DNA of 29,599 bases, from IMG/VR virus record IMGVR_UViG_3300048919_000253, positions 1 through 29,599 of that record; one strand, given 5' to 3'. Within the stretch, counting starts at the first letter, position 1. The number at the start of each line of letters is the position of its first letter. A program made the position numbers and the translations under genes. Below the pieces are notes generated by a model. That model was not told where the DNA came from and did no database searches. It saw only the letters and a program-made list of their open reading frames with translations. This document shows positions 20,984 to 29,294 of this stretch, one piece after another. The stretch is from a virus.

Positions 20984-22069
20984 ATGCCAATCAAGCGCCT
21001 CCCTTCCCAGTTCGATTCCAGCCGCCCCCTGGTGGCCACTCGCTTCTTCCCCGCCCATGACATGGATTTTCAGCCTGGCCAGGCGGTGAACCTCACCCCC
21101 CTGGGGGACGAACGCCAGGACGGCACGCTGGAGACGGACACGGCTCTGCGCCTGTGGCTGGTGGGATATATCGACTATGAGTCGAACTATCTGCCCACCC
21201 CTGCCGAGACGGCGGAGGAGGAAGCCGCCCGCGTCGTTGTCCTGGAGGAGCTGGGCGGCGGCTGGTATCTGATCACCACGCCCTGGGGGCCGGAAGGCGA
21301 GCGCATCCAGGGCAAGGATGCGGCCGAGAAGCGCCGTGCAGAGCTGATCGCCAAGGGCAACACCAAGGGCGTGACGATCACCGGCGGCGACGGCGGTTGG
21401 TATGAAGTCAATGCACCCTGGCTGTCCGAACCGATCAAGGTGCAGGGCAGCGAGGCAGCCGCCGTCGAGGAAGCCATGCTGATCCAGGATGGCCCGCCGG
21501 CAGGCTGGAAGCCGGAAACGGAGGAGGAGAAGGCCGCGCGCCTCCAGGCCGATGCCGATCGCCAGGCGGCGGCGGAGGAAGCCGAGCGCAAGGCCGAGCA
21601 AGACGCGATCGACGCGGCCGAGCGCGATCGTGCCGCCGCGTTGGAGGCTGCCGGCATCACTGTCACCGCGAAGGGTGGCGGCTATTACGAGGTGGCCTCG
21701 CCCGCCCTGGAGGAGCCGGCCAAGGTGCGCGGCAAGGACGCGGTTGACGCCAAGGTGGCCGAGCTGCTGGCAGCGTATCAGGCGACCCTGGGCGACAGCG
21801 GCAACCAGCAGGAAGCCGCCAAGCTGGAACCGGTGGAAGGCGATGCCGCTCTGGTGCTGGTGACGGTGGGCGACAACGATTGGACCGTCACCGCTCCCTG
21901 GCTGGACGCACCGGAAGTCTTCTCCACCGTGGAAGCGGCAGAGGCCCGCCAGGCCGAGCTGCGCGCCGCCGGTGCCCCGGAGGGATGGACGCCGCCGGCT
22001 GGTGAAGGTGCCACCGCCGAAGCGCCGGCCGAAGGCGTTGCCCAGGCAAAGGCCGAAGGCGAGGCGTAA
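20984..22069 (+). CDS. Four-repeat protein of unknown role
   Basis: A 361-residue protein with an AGGAGA ribosome site. After an N-terminal domain (1-75) it has four copies of a 38-42 residue module, at about 84-125, 130-167, 225-266 and 290-330. Each reads hydrophobic strand, Gly-rich turn with Gly-Trp/Tyr-Tyr, second strand ending near Pro-Trp-Leu-x-x-Pro, then a Lys/Gly-x-x-Ala-x-x-x-Ala-Glu-Leu helix. Between the second and third copies lies a Glu/Ala/Arg helix (about 176-222), probably coiled coil. The C terminus is Ala/Pro/Glu-rich. Its position after the major capsid gene and before the gp10-like gene suggests a neck, head-fibre or virion-surface role. I do not recognise the family. 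Confidence 0.8.
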   Translation: MPIKRLPSQFDSSRPLVATRFFPAHDMDFQPGQAVNLTPLGDERQDGTLETDTALRLWLVGYIDYESNYLPTPAETAEEEAARVVVLEELGGGWYLITTPWGPEGERIQGKDAAEKRRAELIAKGNTKGVTITGGDGGWYEVNAPWLSEPIKVQGSEAAAVEEAMLIQDGPPAGWKPETEEEKAARLQADADRQAAAEEAERKAEQDAIDAAERDRAAALEAAGITVTAKGGGYYEVASPALEEPAKVRGKDAVDAKVAELLAAYQATLGDSGNQQEAAKLEPVEGDAALVLVTVGDNDWTVTAPWLDAPEVFSTVEAAEARQAELRAAGAPEGWTPPAGEGATAEAPAEGVAQAKAEGEA

Positions 22070-22581
22070 TGGCTTCTGGGTCCGCCATTATTGTCGATGG
22101 GCAGATCGACATCATTATCGCGGACCTGGAGGAATACACGCGCCTGGAGGTTGTCGCCCTGTCGTTGAACATGGTGGCCAACCTCCAGGAGGAGCCGCCT
22201 CTGGGCACGCCAGTGGATACGGGCTGGGCGCGTGCGAACTGGCTGCCCAGCGTTGGACAGCCGAAGGAAATGGATGCGAAAGCGGAAGAACCCACCCCTG
22301 CCCAGGTGGCCGCCCGCGCCAAGGTTGCCCAGGACGGATTGAACGAAGTGCTGGCCTGGAAACTGGAAGATGGCCCGATCTTCGCCACCAACAATGTGCC
22401 CTATATCGGCGCGCTGAATGCGGGCCATAGCAAGCAATCGCCGCGCGGCTTTGTGCAGTTCGCCTTGGAAAAGGCCGTGAAAGACACCGATGCCGCTGCC
22501 GCGCGGAAAGGATCACGTAATCGCCGCGCCGCCGCATTCCGCGAGCGCACCGGCAAGCCACCCAGAAAGCCCGGCCGATGA
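22069..22581 (+). CDS. HK97 gp10-like neck/tail-completion protein
   Basis: A 170-residue protein starting in a TAATG overlap. Thr-Pro-Val-Asp-Thr-Gly-Trp-Ala-Arg-Ala-Asn-Trp and later Tyr-Ile-Gly-Ala-Leu-Asn-x-Gly-x-Ser-x-Gln-Ser-Pro with Gly-Phe-Val are the hallmarks of the HK97 gp10 family, which joins head and tail. The C terminus is strongly basic. The next gene overlaps its stop as ATGA. Confidence 0.85.
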   Translation: MASGSAIIVDGQIDIIIADLEEYTRLEVVALSLNMVANLQEEPPLGTPVDTGWARANWLPSVGQPKEMDAKAEEPTPAQVAARAKVAQDGLNEVLAWKLEDGPIFATNNVPYIGALNAGHSKQSPRGFVQFALEKAVKDTDAAAARKGSRNRRAAAFRERTGKPPRKPGR

Positions 22582-23072
22582 TACTGCCCACCACGAACGG
22601 CACCACGATCAACCAGGCGCGCGAGGCGCTCTATGCTCATTTCCTGGCCAACTGGAATGAGTTGGTAATGGTGCTGCTGGAGGCCTGGGGGCTATCCCTG
22701 CCGGTGCTCACCGGCCAGCCTCTGGTGCCCTATGCCTTGGGGGATGAAACCATGGAGCCGCCCAACGGCCCCTGGGTGCGCCTCACCGTCCGCCATGGCC
22801 CCACGTCCCAGGAGACGCTTGGAACATGCGGGAACCGCAATTTTGAGCGCCTGGGGCGTGTGTTCGTCCAGGGTTTCGACGTGCCAGGCGGTGACGAACG
22901 GACGCTGGACCTGGTAATGGAGGCCGTGCGCCAGGTGTTTGAGGGGCGCACGATCCAGCCCCTGGCCATCCGCTTCAATGCGGTAGAAGTTTCGGAGCTG
23001 GGCGTGATAGAAGGTGGCCGGTGGCAGGCGGCTCTTGCGGAAGCTCCGTTCGATTACACCACCAGAAAATAG
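22578..23072 (+). CDS. Tail terminator protein (DUF4128-like)
   Basis: A 164-residue protein coupled to the previous gene by ATGA. The order Ala-Arg-Glu-Ala-Leu-Tyr-Ala-His-Phe, then Pro-Trp-Val-Arg-Leu-Thr-Val, Arg-x-Gly-Arg-Val-Phe-Val-Gln and a C-terminal Trp-Gln-Ala-Ala-Leu strand is typical of tail terminator proteins, which cap the tail tube when its length is complete. Its place between gp10-like and tail tube genes agrees. Confidence 0.75.
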   Translation: MILPTTNGTTINQAREALYAHFLANWNELVMVLLEAWGLSLPVLTGQPLVPYALGDETMEPPNGPWVRLTVRHGPTSQETLGTCGNRNFERLGRVFVQGFDVPGGDERTLDLVMEAVRQVFEGRTIQPLAIRFNAVEVSELGVIEGGRWQAALAEAPFDYTTRK

Positions 23073-23081
23073 GAGGACGGC

Positions 23082-24545
23082 ATGGGCCGCGTTACGACCA
23101 ACAGCACGACGATCAATGTAACCCGCGAGGCCAGCCTTGGCGTCCTCGCTGCAACCCCGGCCTGGTATGAGCTGGAGCCGAACACCATCAACAAGTTCGG
23201 CACCACGATTGCCAAGACGGAACGCACCCCGATCAGCCGCGCGCGCACGCGCCGCAAGGGCGTGGTGACGGACCTGGATTCGGGTGTCGAAATGGAAGCC
23301 GACGTGACGCTGGAAATGCTCCGCTATTTCGTGGAGGGCTTCCTGTTTGCGCGTGCCGTCGGTGGCGACGTGTTCTTTCCCACGGCTTCCACCTCCAGCG
23401 GCTTCACGGTGCCGGCGCTCACCAGCACCCAGGCGGGAAAGCTGATTTACAACGCGAGCGGGGCCAAGTCCCTGATCTACTCGCGCGGCTTCGTGAACGA
23501 CGTGAACAACGGCCTGGAGCTGCTGTCCGCTGCCGTCACTGCCGGTGGCACGAATATCCCGGTGACCGGCAATGTGGCCGAAACCCCTGGCGCAAACACG
23601 CTGGTGTCCGCATCGGTGGCCGGTATTCGTGCGGCGGCCGGTGATCTCAAGATCGACGCCCAGGGCAACATCACCAGCACCGCCCTGGATTTCACCACCA
23701 CCGGGATCACCGCCAACCAGGTGATCCACGTGGGTGGCGTCTCCGTCACCAACCAGTTCTTCAACACGGCCAATATCGGCTTCGCGCGCGTTGTGAGCGT
23801 TGCGCCCAACAAGCTCACCCTGGCCAAGCGCGACCAGGCGTTCGTGGCCGACGATGGCACCAGCACCGGCAGCGGCGGCACGCCAATCTCGGTAGACCTC
23901 CTGTTTGGCAGCTTCGTGCGCAATGTGCGCGTGGGCGATGCCGACTATCAGGAAACGCCCTACCAGTTCGAGAACGTCTCCCCGAACCTCATGGCCGGCG
24001 GCCTCACCGGCTACGAATACGCCATTGGCAACTGGGCAGATGCGCTTTCCATGACGATCCCGCTTACCGGCAAGGCCACCATGTCCATGGGCTTCGTCGG
24101 CCTGGACACCACCAGGCCCACCAGCACGCGCGCGGCCCAGGCGGCCAATGCAAAGGCCGGGGGACGCACAACGGCATTCGGCACGGCATCCGACATTGCC
24201 CGGCTGCGCGTCCAGGACGTGGACGAAACCGGCCTTACCACCGATTTCAAGTCCGTTACCTTCACCCTCACCAACAACGTGGCCGGTGAAAAGGTGATCG
24301 CCAAGCTGGGGCCGAAGTATCTGAACGCCGGCAACATCGAAGTGGACGTGGAAACCCAGCTCATCTTCTCGAACCCGGACGTAATCGAGCGCATCCGCTG
24401 CAACCGCACGGTGGGCCTCGACTGGGTGCTGCGCAATGGCGACGGCGGGGCGGCGTTCGACCTTCCCACCGGCACCCTTGGCGGCGGTGGGCGCGAATAT
24501 CCGGCCAACCAGTCGGTGTTGATCAACACCACATTTGCCGCATAA
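23082..24545 (+). CDS. Major tail tube protein
   Basis: A 487-residue protein with an AGGAGG ribosome site. The Thr/Val/Asn-rich, beta-rich sequence, with Gly-Val-Glu-Met-Glu-Ala-Asp-Val-Thr-Leu near residue 70 and Ser-Met-Thr-Ile-Pro-Leu-Thr-Gly-Lys-Ala-Thr about residues 323-333, fits the tail tube family that polymerises into the siphovirus tail. It is long for a tube protein, so it probably carries an inserted or second domain in the middle (roughly residues 120-280). A terminator-like stem follows in the downstream gap. Confidence 0.8.
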   Translation: MGRVTTNSTTINVTREASLGVLAATPAWYELEPNTINKFGTTIAKTERTPISRARTRRKGVVTDLDSGVEMEADVTLEMLRYFVEGFLFARAVGGDVFFPTASTSSGFTVPALTSTQAGKLIYNASGAKSLIYSRGFVNDVNNGLELLSAAVTAGGTNIPVTGNVAETPGANTLVSASVAGIRAAAGDLKIDAQGNITSTALDFTTTGITANQVIHVGGVSVTNQFFNTANIGFARVVSVAPNKLTLAKRDQAFVADDGTSTGSGGTPISVDLLFGSFVRNVRVGDADYQETPYQFENVSPNLMAGGLTGYEYAIGNWADALSMTIPLTGKATMSMGFVGLDTTRPTSTRAAQAANAKAGGRTTAFGTASDIARLRVQDVDETGLTTDFKSVTFTLTNNVAGEKVIAKLGPKYLNAGNIEVDVETQLIFSNPDVIERIRCNRTVGLDWVLRNGDGGAAFDLPTGTLGGGGREYPANQSVLINTTFAA

Positions 24546-24546
24546 C

Positions 24547-24588
24547 AGAACGACCCCGCCCAGGGCTTCACGTGCGGCGTATCGTTCT
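24547..24588 (+). other. Inverted repeat after tail tube gene
   Basis: AGAACGA (24547-24553) and TCGTTCT (24582-24588) are exact reverse complements, with CCGC/GCGG able to pair inside. It lies at the start of the 157-base gap between tail tube and chaperone genes, and may be a 3' stabilising stem. Confidence 0.4.
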
Positions 24589-24653
24589 TCCCCGTGCTCC
24601 CGCCGGTGGCGTGCGCATAGGCTGACAGCGACACCAGCGTAGGATAAAGAGGC

Positions 24654-24681
24654 AGGGCCAGGGGGAAACCTCTGGCCCTTT
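24654..24681 (+). terminator. Intrinsic terminator after tail tube gene
   Basis: AGGGCCAG (24654-24661) pairs perfectly with CTGGCCCT (24672-24679), loop of ten bases with extra G-C pairing possible, and the stem ends in TTT followed by CAC. It lies 21 bases before the chaperone gene. Partial readthrough would lower chaperone and tape-measure levels relative to tube protein. Confidence 0.6.
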
Positions 24682-24702
24682 CACTATCCAGGAGCGCAAC
24701 GC

Positions 24703-25173
24703 ATGGCCGACTTCTCAAACCTCAAGCCGCTGCACATTTCGGCGGAAACACTGGCCGAATACACCTTTGACGACATTCCGGGCGAGCCGAGCATCTGGCT
24801 TGCTCCGGCGACCGATGCCAACCCACAATACCAGTCGGAACGGCTGCGTGTGTCGATCGAACGCGCCGAAGCGGCCGAGAAGGCCCCGCGTAACCGCAAG
24901 CGCAAGGTGGTCCTGACAAACGAAGATATTGAAGCCGATCGCGAGCTGGACCGCGAGCTGCTGGCCCGCTGCTGCGCGAAGAAGTGGGGCACCCCGCCGG
25001 TGGACGCCAATGGGCAAACGCCGGGGTTCAGCGAGGCAAACTGCTATGATTTCTTCAAGGCGTTGCCCAACTATATGTTCGACCCGCTCCGCAATTTCGT
25101 GGCCAATCCGTTCAATTTCGTGCCGCGCACCGGGATCAGCGAGGAACAGGCGCGCGAGCTGGGAAACGCCTAG
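24703..25173 (+). CDS. Tail assembly chaperone, short form (G-like)
   Basis: A 156-residue protein with CAGGAGCG upstream, between the tail tube and tape measure genes, the standard place for the tail assembly chaperone. It ends at the TAG at 25171, just after the slippery heptamer GGGAAAC at 25161-25167. Most ribosomes should stop here and make the short form; a minority should shift into the following frame. Confidence 0.85.
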   Translation: MADFSNLKPLHISAETLAEYTFDDIPGEPSIWLAPATDANPQYQSERLRVSIERAEAAEKAPRNRKRKVVLTNEDIEADRELDRELLARCCAKKWGTPPVDANGQTPGFSEANCYDFFKALPNYMFDPLRNFVANPFNFVPRTGISEEQARELGNA

Positions 25174-25200
25174 CCGAGCGCCTGGCCTGGGAGCTGCGCT
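25161..25200 (+). promoter_or_regulatory. -1 programmed frameshift site (GGGAAAC)
   Basis: The heptamer G-GGA-AAC sits in the correct zero-frame phase four codons from the end of the short chaperone, two codons (GCC, TAG) before stop. A -1 slip gives continuing reading from 25167. AGCGC (25177-25181) can pair with GCGCT (25196-25200), a possible stimulatory stem nine bases downstream. Lambda G/GT is the known model. Confidence 0.85.
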
Positions 25201-25496
25201 ATGAACGCGACGGCTTCCAGGTCGAAGCTGCCCGCAAGAAAAAGCGCGCTCTGCCGGACTGGTATAAGGATCAGCCGGCAGAGGTGCGGGGGGTAGATTT
25301 CTTCTATGATGCCTTCCGCGACCTGGCGACATGCCGCGCACCAGACGGCCCTATCCCGTGGACGGCTGCTATGGCATATGCCGACAGGAAGGAGTTGCCC
25401 CGCGACCTGGCCGACACCTTGTGGACTGTGGTGCGATTGATGGACAACGCGGAGCGCCGCTGGCGGCTGGAGCAACTGGAGGAAGGCAGTGGCTGA
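25167..25496 (+). CDS. Tail assembly chaperone, frameshift extension (T-like)
   Basis: An open frame of 109 codons with no good start of its own before 25284, continuing the G-like protein after a -1 shift at GGGAAAC. The joined GT product is 264 residues (155 codons from 24703, then 109). The extension starts Arg-Leu-Ala-Glu-Arg-Leu-Ala-Trp-Glu-Leu and includes Asp-Trp-Tyr-Lys and Ala-Tyr-Ala-Asp-Arg-Lys-Glu. In lambda the T part binds tail tube protein while the G part binds the tape measure. The end overlaps the tape measure start by eight bases. Confidence 0.8.
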   Translation, partial: RLAERLAWELRYERDGFQVEAARKKKRALPDWYKDQPAEVRGVDFFYDAFRDLATCRAPDGPIPWTAAMAYADRKELPRDLADTLWTVVRLMDNAERRWRLEQLEEGSG

Positions 25497-28400
25497 ATAT
25501 CGGATCGTCGCCAAGGTGGACCCCTCCGGGGCGACGGCCGGAGCCTCCAAGGTTAAGCAGGAGTTGGCCGGGATCAGCTCGGCCGCTGCCGCCACAAAAA
25601 CCGCCATTGACCGCAGCTTCGACCAGGCTGCCTTTGACAAGTCGATCGGGGCGCTAATCACGCGCCTGGACGGCCTGGAAAAGGGCCTGGGCGAGGTTGT
25701 CACCAGCAATGGCCAGATTGTCGCGTCCAACAACGCCGTGGTCAAATCCATGGATGCCGTGGCGTCCTCCGCTGGCCGCGCCGCAAGTGCCACGAACAGC
25801 CAGGACTCCGCAAATAAGAAGGCTGCCCAGTCCGCCCGCGACCAGGATGCCGCACTCCGCCGCGTCCTCCAGGCCACCGATGCGGAGGCCTTAGCCCTCC
25901 AGCGCATGAATCAGCTGCTGGCCGATGCCAAGCGCCTGTTCGACGCCGGCAAGATCAGCCAAGAACAATTCACCCGCGTGCAGAAAATGGGCGCGGATAT
26001 GGCCAACAACGTCACGGAAAAAACCGGGGCGCAACGTATGGGGATGCAGCAGCTCGGCTATCAGTTGGGCGACGTGGCCACCATGTGGAGTTTGGGGGCA
26101 AAGCCCGCCCAGATTTTTGGTAGCCAGATTGGGCAGATTACCCAGGCCGTTCAGCTCATGTCCGGCGGCACCAGCAAGTTTGCGGCCTTCCTGGGCGGCC
26201 CTTGGGGGATCGCCCTGTCGGTTGCGCTGATTGTCCTAGCCCCGTTCATCGGCAAGCTCCTGGAGGGCAACGACGCCCTGGACGATGCGGTGCAAAAGCT
26301 GCGCAAGGATGCGGAGGAGACGGAGACAAACCGCAAGGCCAAAGAGGCGTTCATCCGCACGACGGAAGGCCAAATTGACACCATCCGCCGGCTGAACGAT
26401 GAACTGGACAAGTCCATCCGCACCCAGCGCCAGCAGCAGCAAATGACGGTGGTGCAGGCGCAGAACGCGGTGGATGGCCTCCGTAATGGTCGAGCTGGCC
26501 AGGTGTCCGCGATTGATCGCCAGCGCGAGCTGGTGCGCGGATATAACGAGCAAATTATGCACCCTGGCGCGATGCAGTCAGAGGCCATGCTGGGCCTGGT
26601 GATGGCTGCCGCCCAGGCGGAAAAGAAGCTCAAAGAGATGGAGGACCAGCTCCGCAAGACGGACAAGGCGATTATTGACGGCGAGGAGGCCGTGCGCAAA
26701 GCCCAGATTCCGCTGATCCAGTCAGACGTGGAGGCTAGTCTAGACAAGAAGGCGGCGGCAGCGCGTCGCTACACCATCGAACTGGGCCGCTTGAACCTCC
26801 AGCTTTCGATTGGTGCAGGACGCCAGCGCACCATCAATTTCCAGCAGAACGACGGCACGTTCAAAGAGGGCACGCTGCGCGGGATCGACCGCAACACTTA
26901 TCAGCGCGAGTTTTCCCGGATCACAGCCGCCAAGGAGAAGGCGGAAAAGGACGCGGCCGAGGAGGAGCGCAAGCGCAATGCCGCATCTCGCGCAACCGAT
27001 GGCGTGGCCCGCTTCCGCACGCGCCAGCAGGCTATCGGGATCGCCGGCAATGAACTCCAGCGGTATGGCTTGAACGTCGGGGAAAATGAGCAGTTCGGGG
27101 GCGTGAAGGGCCAACACCCCGGCATGGGAGCGGACCATGCCAAATATGCTATCGACGTGAATAGCGGCACGGGCGTGGTGGAAGCCAATGCGCCGGACCT
27201 TCGCGCCAAGTTCGACCAGCTCGCCAAGTCCTATCAGCGGCGCGGCTATCGCGTCCTGTGGAACGGCTGGGTGTATGAGGCGAACGGCAACGGTCCGACG
27301 CGCCGCATTCCGGCAGGCCAGAATCAGCACCACGATCACATGCACGTGGAGGCTCCCCAGTCGATCGTGGGCAAGGCCACCCAGGCGGGTGCGGCCTCCG
27401 ACGAAATTCGCGACGAAAACGCGGCCCAGCGCACGGCCGAACAACAGCGCGACTTCGTGTCTGGGATCGTGGACGCTGCCGCCGCGCGAGGCCAGCCGAA
27501 CCGCGCGGACAATGTGCAAGCCCAGGTGAAGAAGGCCCAGGACGACTATAAACGCCGCTTCAACGCGGCCATGTCGCCGGAGGACACCAAACGCATCACT
27601 GGCGCGCTCACCGACGCCGAAGCGCGCGAGACGGCCAAGCATTTCGATGACGCCTATGTGCAGCCCCTGGAGCGGCTGCGCGCGCTCCAGGGCAAGGTTG
27701 GCCTGGACCGCGAGGTGTTGAACCGCCAGCTTGAGGAAAGCACCCGCCTGGGCCGCGAATTGACGCCCGTGGAGGCCCAGCAGATCGAGAACAGCGTGCG
27801 CCAGGGGGATGCCCTCCAGCGACAGGCACAGGTGCTGAACGATTTGCTGGCGTCGGGTGCGATCACCCAGACCACCTATAATTCCCGGATCGCGGACCTG
27901 GGCGGCGCGGCGCGCGGCCTGTTGAGCAACATGCCTGGTGTCGATCCCGGCACCGGCAAGGAATACAGCCGGATCGGCGCGGAATCGGAGGAGGATGCCC
28001 GCTACGCCAAGGAGCAAGAAGCCACCGCCAACAACCGCGAGGAGCTGTTGCGGATTGGCATAGACTACGACGCCCTGGTGGAAGCCCAGGCGAAGCGCCA
28101 CGCTGAAAACATGAAGAAGATTGCCGATGCAGAGCGCCTGGCGCGCATCGGCGCGGCCCAGTCGATCGCGGACAGCCTCCTGGATATTGCGCGCAACAGC
28201 GTCGGGGAACAGTCCGGCATCTACAAGGCGCTGTTCGTCGCCAGCAAGGCCTTTGCCATTGCAGACGCCAGCATCAAGGGCGGCCAGGCCCTCGCCCAGG
28301 CGCTGTCGCTGCCATTCCCGGCCAACCTGGGGGCTATCGCCACGGTGGCCGCGTCGGTGGCGACGATCGTGCAGAACATCCAGGGCATTGCCCTGAACCT

Positions 28401-28806
28401 GGCCGACGGTGGATACGTGTCTGGGCCGGGTGGCCCGCGTTCCGACAGCATCCCCGCCAACCTTTCCAATGGGGAGTTCGTCGTCAACGCTGCCGGGACG
28501 GCGCGCAACCGCGCGCTGCTGGAGGCGATCAACAGCGGCGGCATGATCCGCCGCACTCGCCAGGCATCAAACGACACCGCTGCACTGTCCGCTGGCAATT
28601 CCAGGCCGCGCGTCACCGTGCAGCAGCATCCTGGCGTGGCCGTGGAGACGCGGGAGAACGTCACCACGGGCGACGTGGAAATCATTGCCCAGCGCGTCCT
28701 GGAACAGCATGGTGACCGCGTGTTCGCTTCCGCCCTGGATCGGCCAAACTCGCGCAGCAGCAAGTCGATTCGCCGCAACACGACTGCCCGGAACCGCAAG
28801 ACATGA
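25489..28806 (+). CDS. Tape measure protein with embedded peptidase-like domain
   Basis: An 1105-residue protein starting at GTG, overlapping the chaperone end. The N-terminal part is coiled coil. Residues about 180-245 (Met-Gln-Gln-Leu-Gly-Tyr-Gln-Leu-Gly-Asp-Val...Gly-Gln-Ile) resemble the prophage tape-measure domain, followed by a membrane-like segment about 235-258. Residues about 535-625 resemble a zinc peptidase of the M15-like type: His550-x5-Asp556, then Tyr-Arg-Val-Leu-Trp-Asn-Gly-Trp, then His-His-Asp-His617-Met-His619-Val-Glu. A second hydrophobic stretch (about 941-969) precedes Gly-Gly-Tyr-Val...Ser-Asp-Ser-Ile-Pro-Ala...Gly-Glu-Phe-Val-Val-Asn-Ala, the usual tape-measure end. 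The protein sets tail length and may open peptidoglycan during entry. Confidence 0.93.
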   Translation: MAEYRIVAKVDPSGATAGASKVKQELAGISSAAAATKTAIDRSFDQAAFDKSIGALITRLDGLEKGLGEVVTSNGQIVASNNAVVKSMDAVASSAGRAASATNSQDSANKKAAQSARDQDAALRRVLQATDAEALALQRMNQLLADAKRLFDAGKISQEQFTRVQKMGADMANNVTEKTGAQRMGMQQLGYQLGDVATMWSLGAKPAQIFGSQIGQITQAVQLMSGGTSKFAAFLGGPWGIALSVALIVLAPFIGKLLEGNDALDDAVQKLRKDAEETETNRKAKEAFIRTTEGQIDTIRRLNDELDKSIRTQRQQQQMTVVQAQNAVDGLRNGRAGQVSAIDRQRELVRGYNEQIMHPGAMQSEAMLGLVMAAAQAEKKLKEMEDQLRKTDKAIIDGEEAVRKAQIPLIQSDVEASLDKKAAAARRYTIELGRLNLQLSIGAGRQRTINFQQNDGTFKEGTLRGIDRNTYQREFSRITAAKEKAEKDAAEEERKRNAASRATDGVARFRTRQQAIGIAGNELQRYGLNVGENEQFGGVKGQHPGMGADHAKYAIDVNSGTGVVEANAPDLRAKFDQLAKSYQRRGYRVLWNGWVYEANGNGPTRRIPAGQNQHHDHMHVEAPQSIVGKATQAGAASDEIRDENAAQRTAEQQRDFVSGIVDAAAARGQPNRADNVQAQVKKAQDDYKRRFNAAMSPEDTKRITGALTDAEARETAKHFDDAYVQPLERLRALQGKVGLDREVLNRQLEESTRLGRELTPVEAQQIENSVRQGDALQRQAQVLNDLLASGAITQTTYNSRIADLGGAARGLLSNMPGVDPGTGKEYSRIGAESEEDARYAKEQEATANNREELLRIGIDYDALVEAQAKRHAENMKKIADAERLARIGAAQSIADSLLDIARNSVGEQSGIYKALFVASKAFAIADASIKGGQALAQALSLPFPANLGAIATVAASVATIVQNIQGIALNLADGGYVSGPGGPRSDSIPANLSNGEFVVNAAGTARNRALLEAINSGGMIRRTRQASNDTAALSAGNSRPRVTVQQHPGVAVETRENVTTGDVEIIAQRVLEQHGDRVFASALDRPNSRSSKSIRRNTTARNRKT

Positions 28807-29285
28807 CGCTGCCAAAGCTCAACCTCCTGCCAGCACAGGACAGCTACAGCATGGACGATGCGGACGACGCGGTGTTGCGCGCCAAGGTATCGGCTGGCCC
28901 CTCTCGCACGCGCCTGGATATGCTGGGGGCCACGGCTTCCGTGAACGCCACGCTCCAGCTTGATCCCGGCGAATATCAGTATTGGCGGGCGTTCTTTCGC
29001 ACCACGATCGCGGAAGGCTCCTTGCCTTTCACAATGGGGTTGCTGCTGGATTATCCAGACGTGGTAGATCACGAAGTGAAACTGGCTGCTGCGCCCCGCC
29101 TGTCTGGCCAGCGTGGCTTGCTCTACGTTGTCCAGCTCCGACTGGAGGTTAAGCCTATGCCTCAAGACGAAGATTCCGACGGGGCGATTGCCATGCTCTA
29201 TGAAGAATATGGCGATACGGCCTACGCGATGCTGGTGGACCTGGAACACCTGGTGAATGTCGATTTGCCCGCTGCAATGGGGTAG
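28803..29285 (+). CDS. Putative minor/distal tail protein
   Basis: A 160-residue protein coupled to the tape measure by ATGA. It starts Leu-Pro-Lys-Leu-Asn, then has Tyr-Trp-Arg-Ala-Phe-Phe-Arg-Thr and Gly-Ser-Leu-Pro-Phe and a beta-rich tail ending in an acidic stretch. Proteins of this size between tape measure and a DUF1833 gene form part of the tail tip. I do not recognise the exact family. Confidence 0.65.
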   Translation: MTLPKLNLLPAQDSYSMDDADDAVLRAKVSAGPSRTRLDMLGATASVNATLQLDPGEYQYWRAFFRTTIAEGSLPFTMGLLLDYPDVVDHEVKLAAAPRLSGQRGLLYVVQLRLEVKPMPQDEDSDGAIAMLYEEYGDTAYAMLVDLEHLVNVDLPAAMG

Positions 29286-29294
29286 TGTGCCCCG

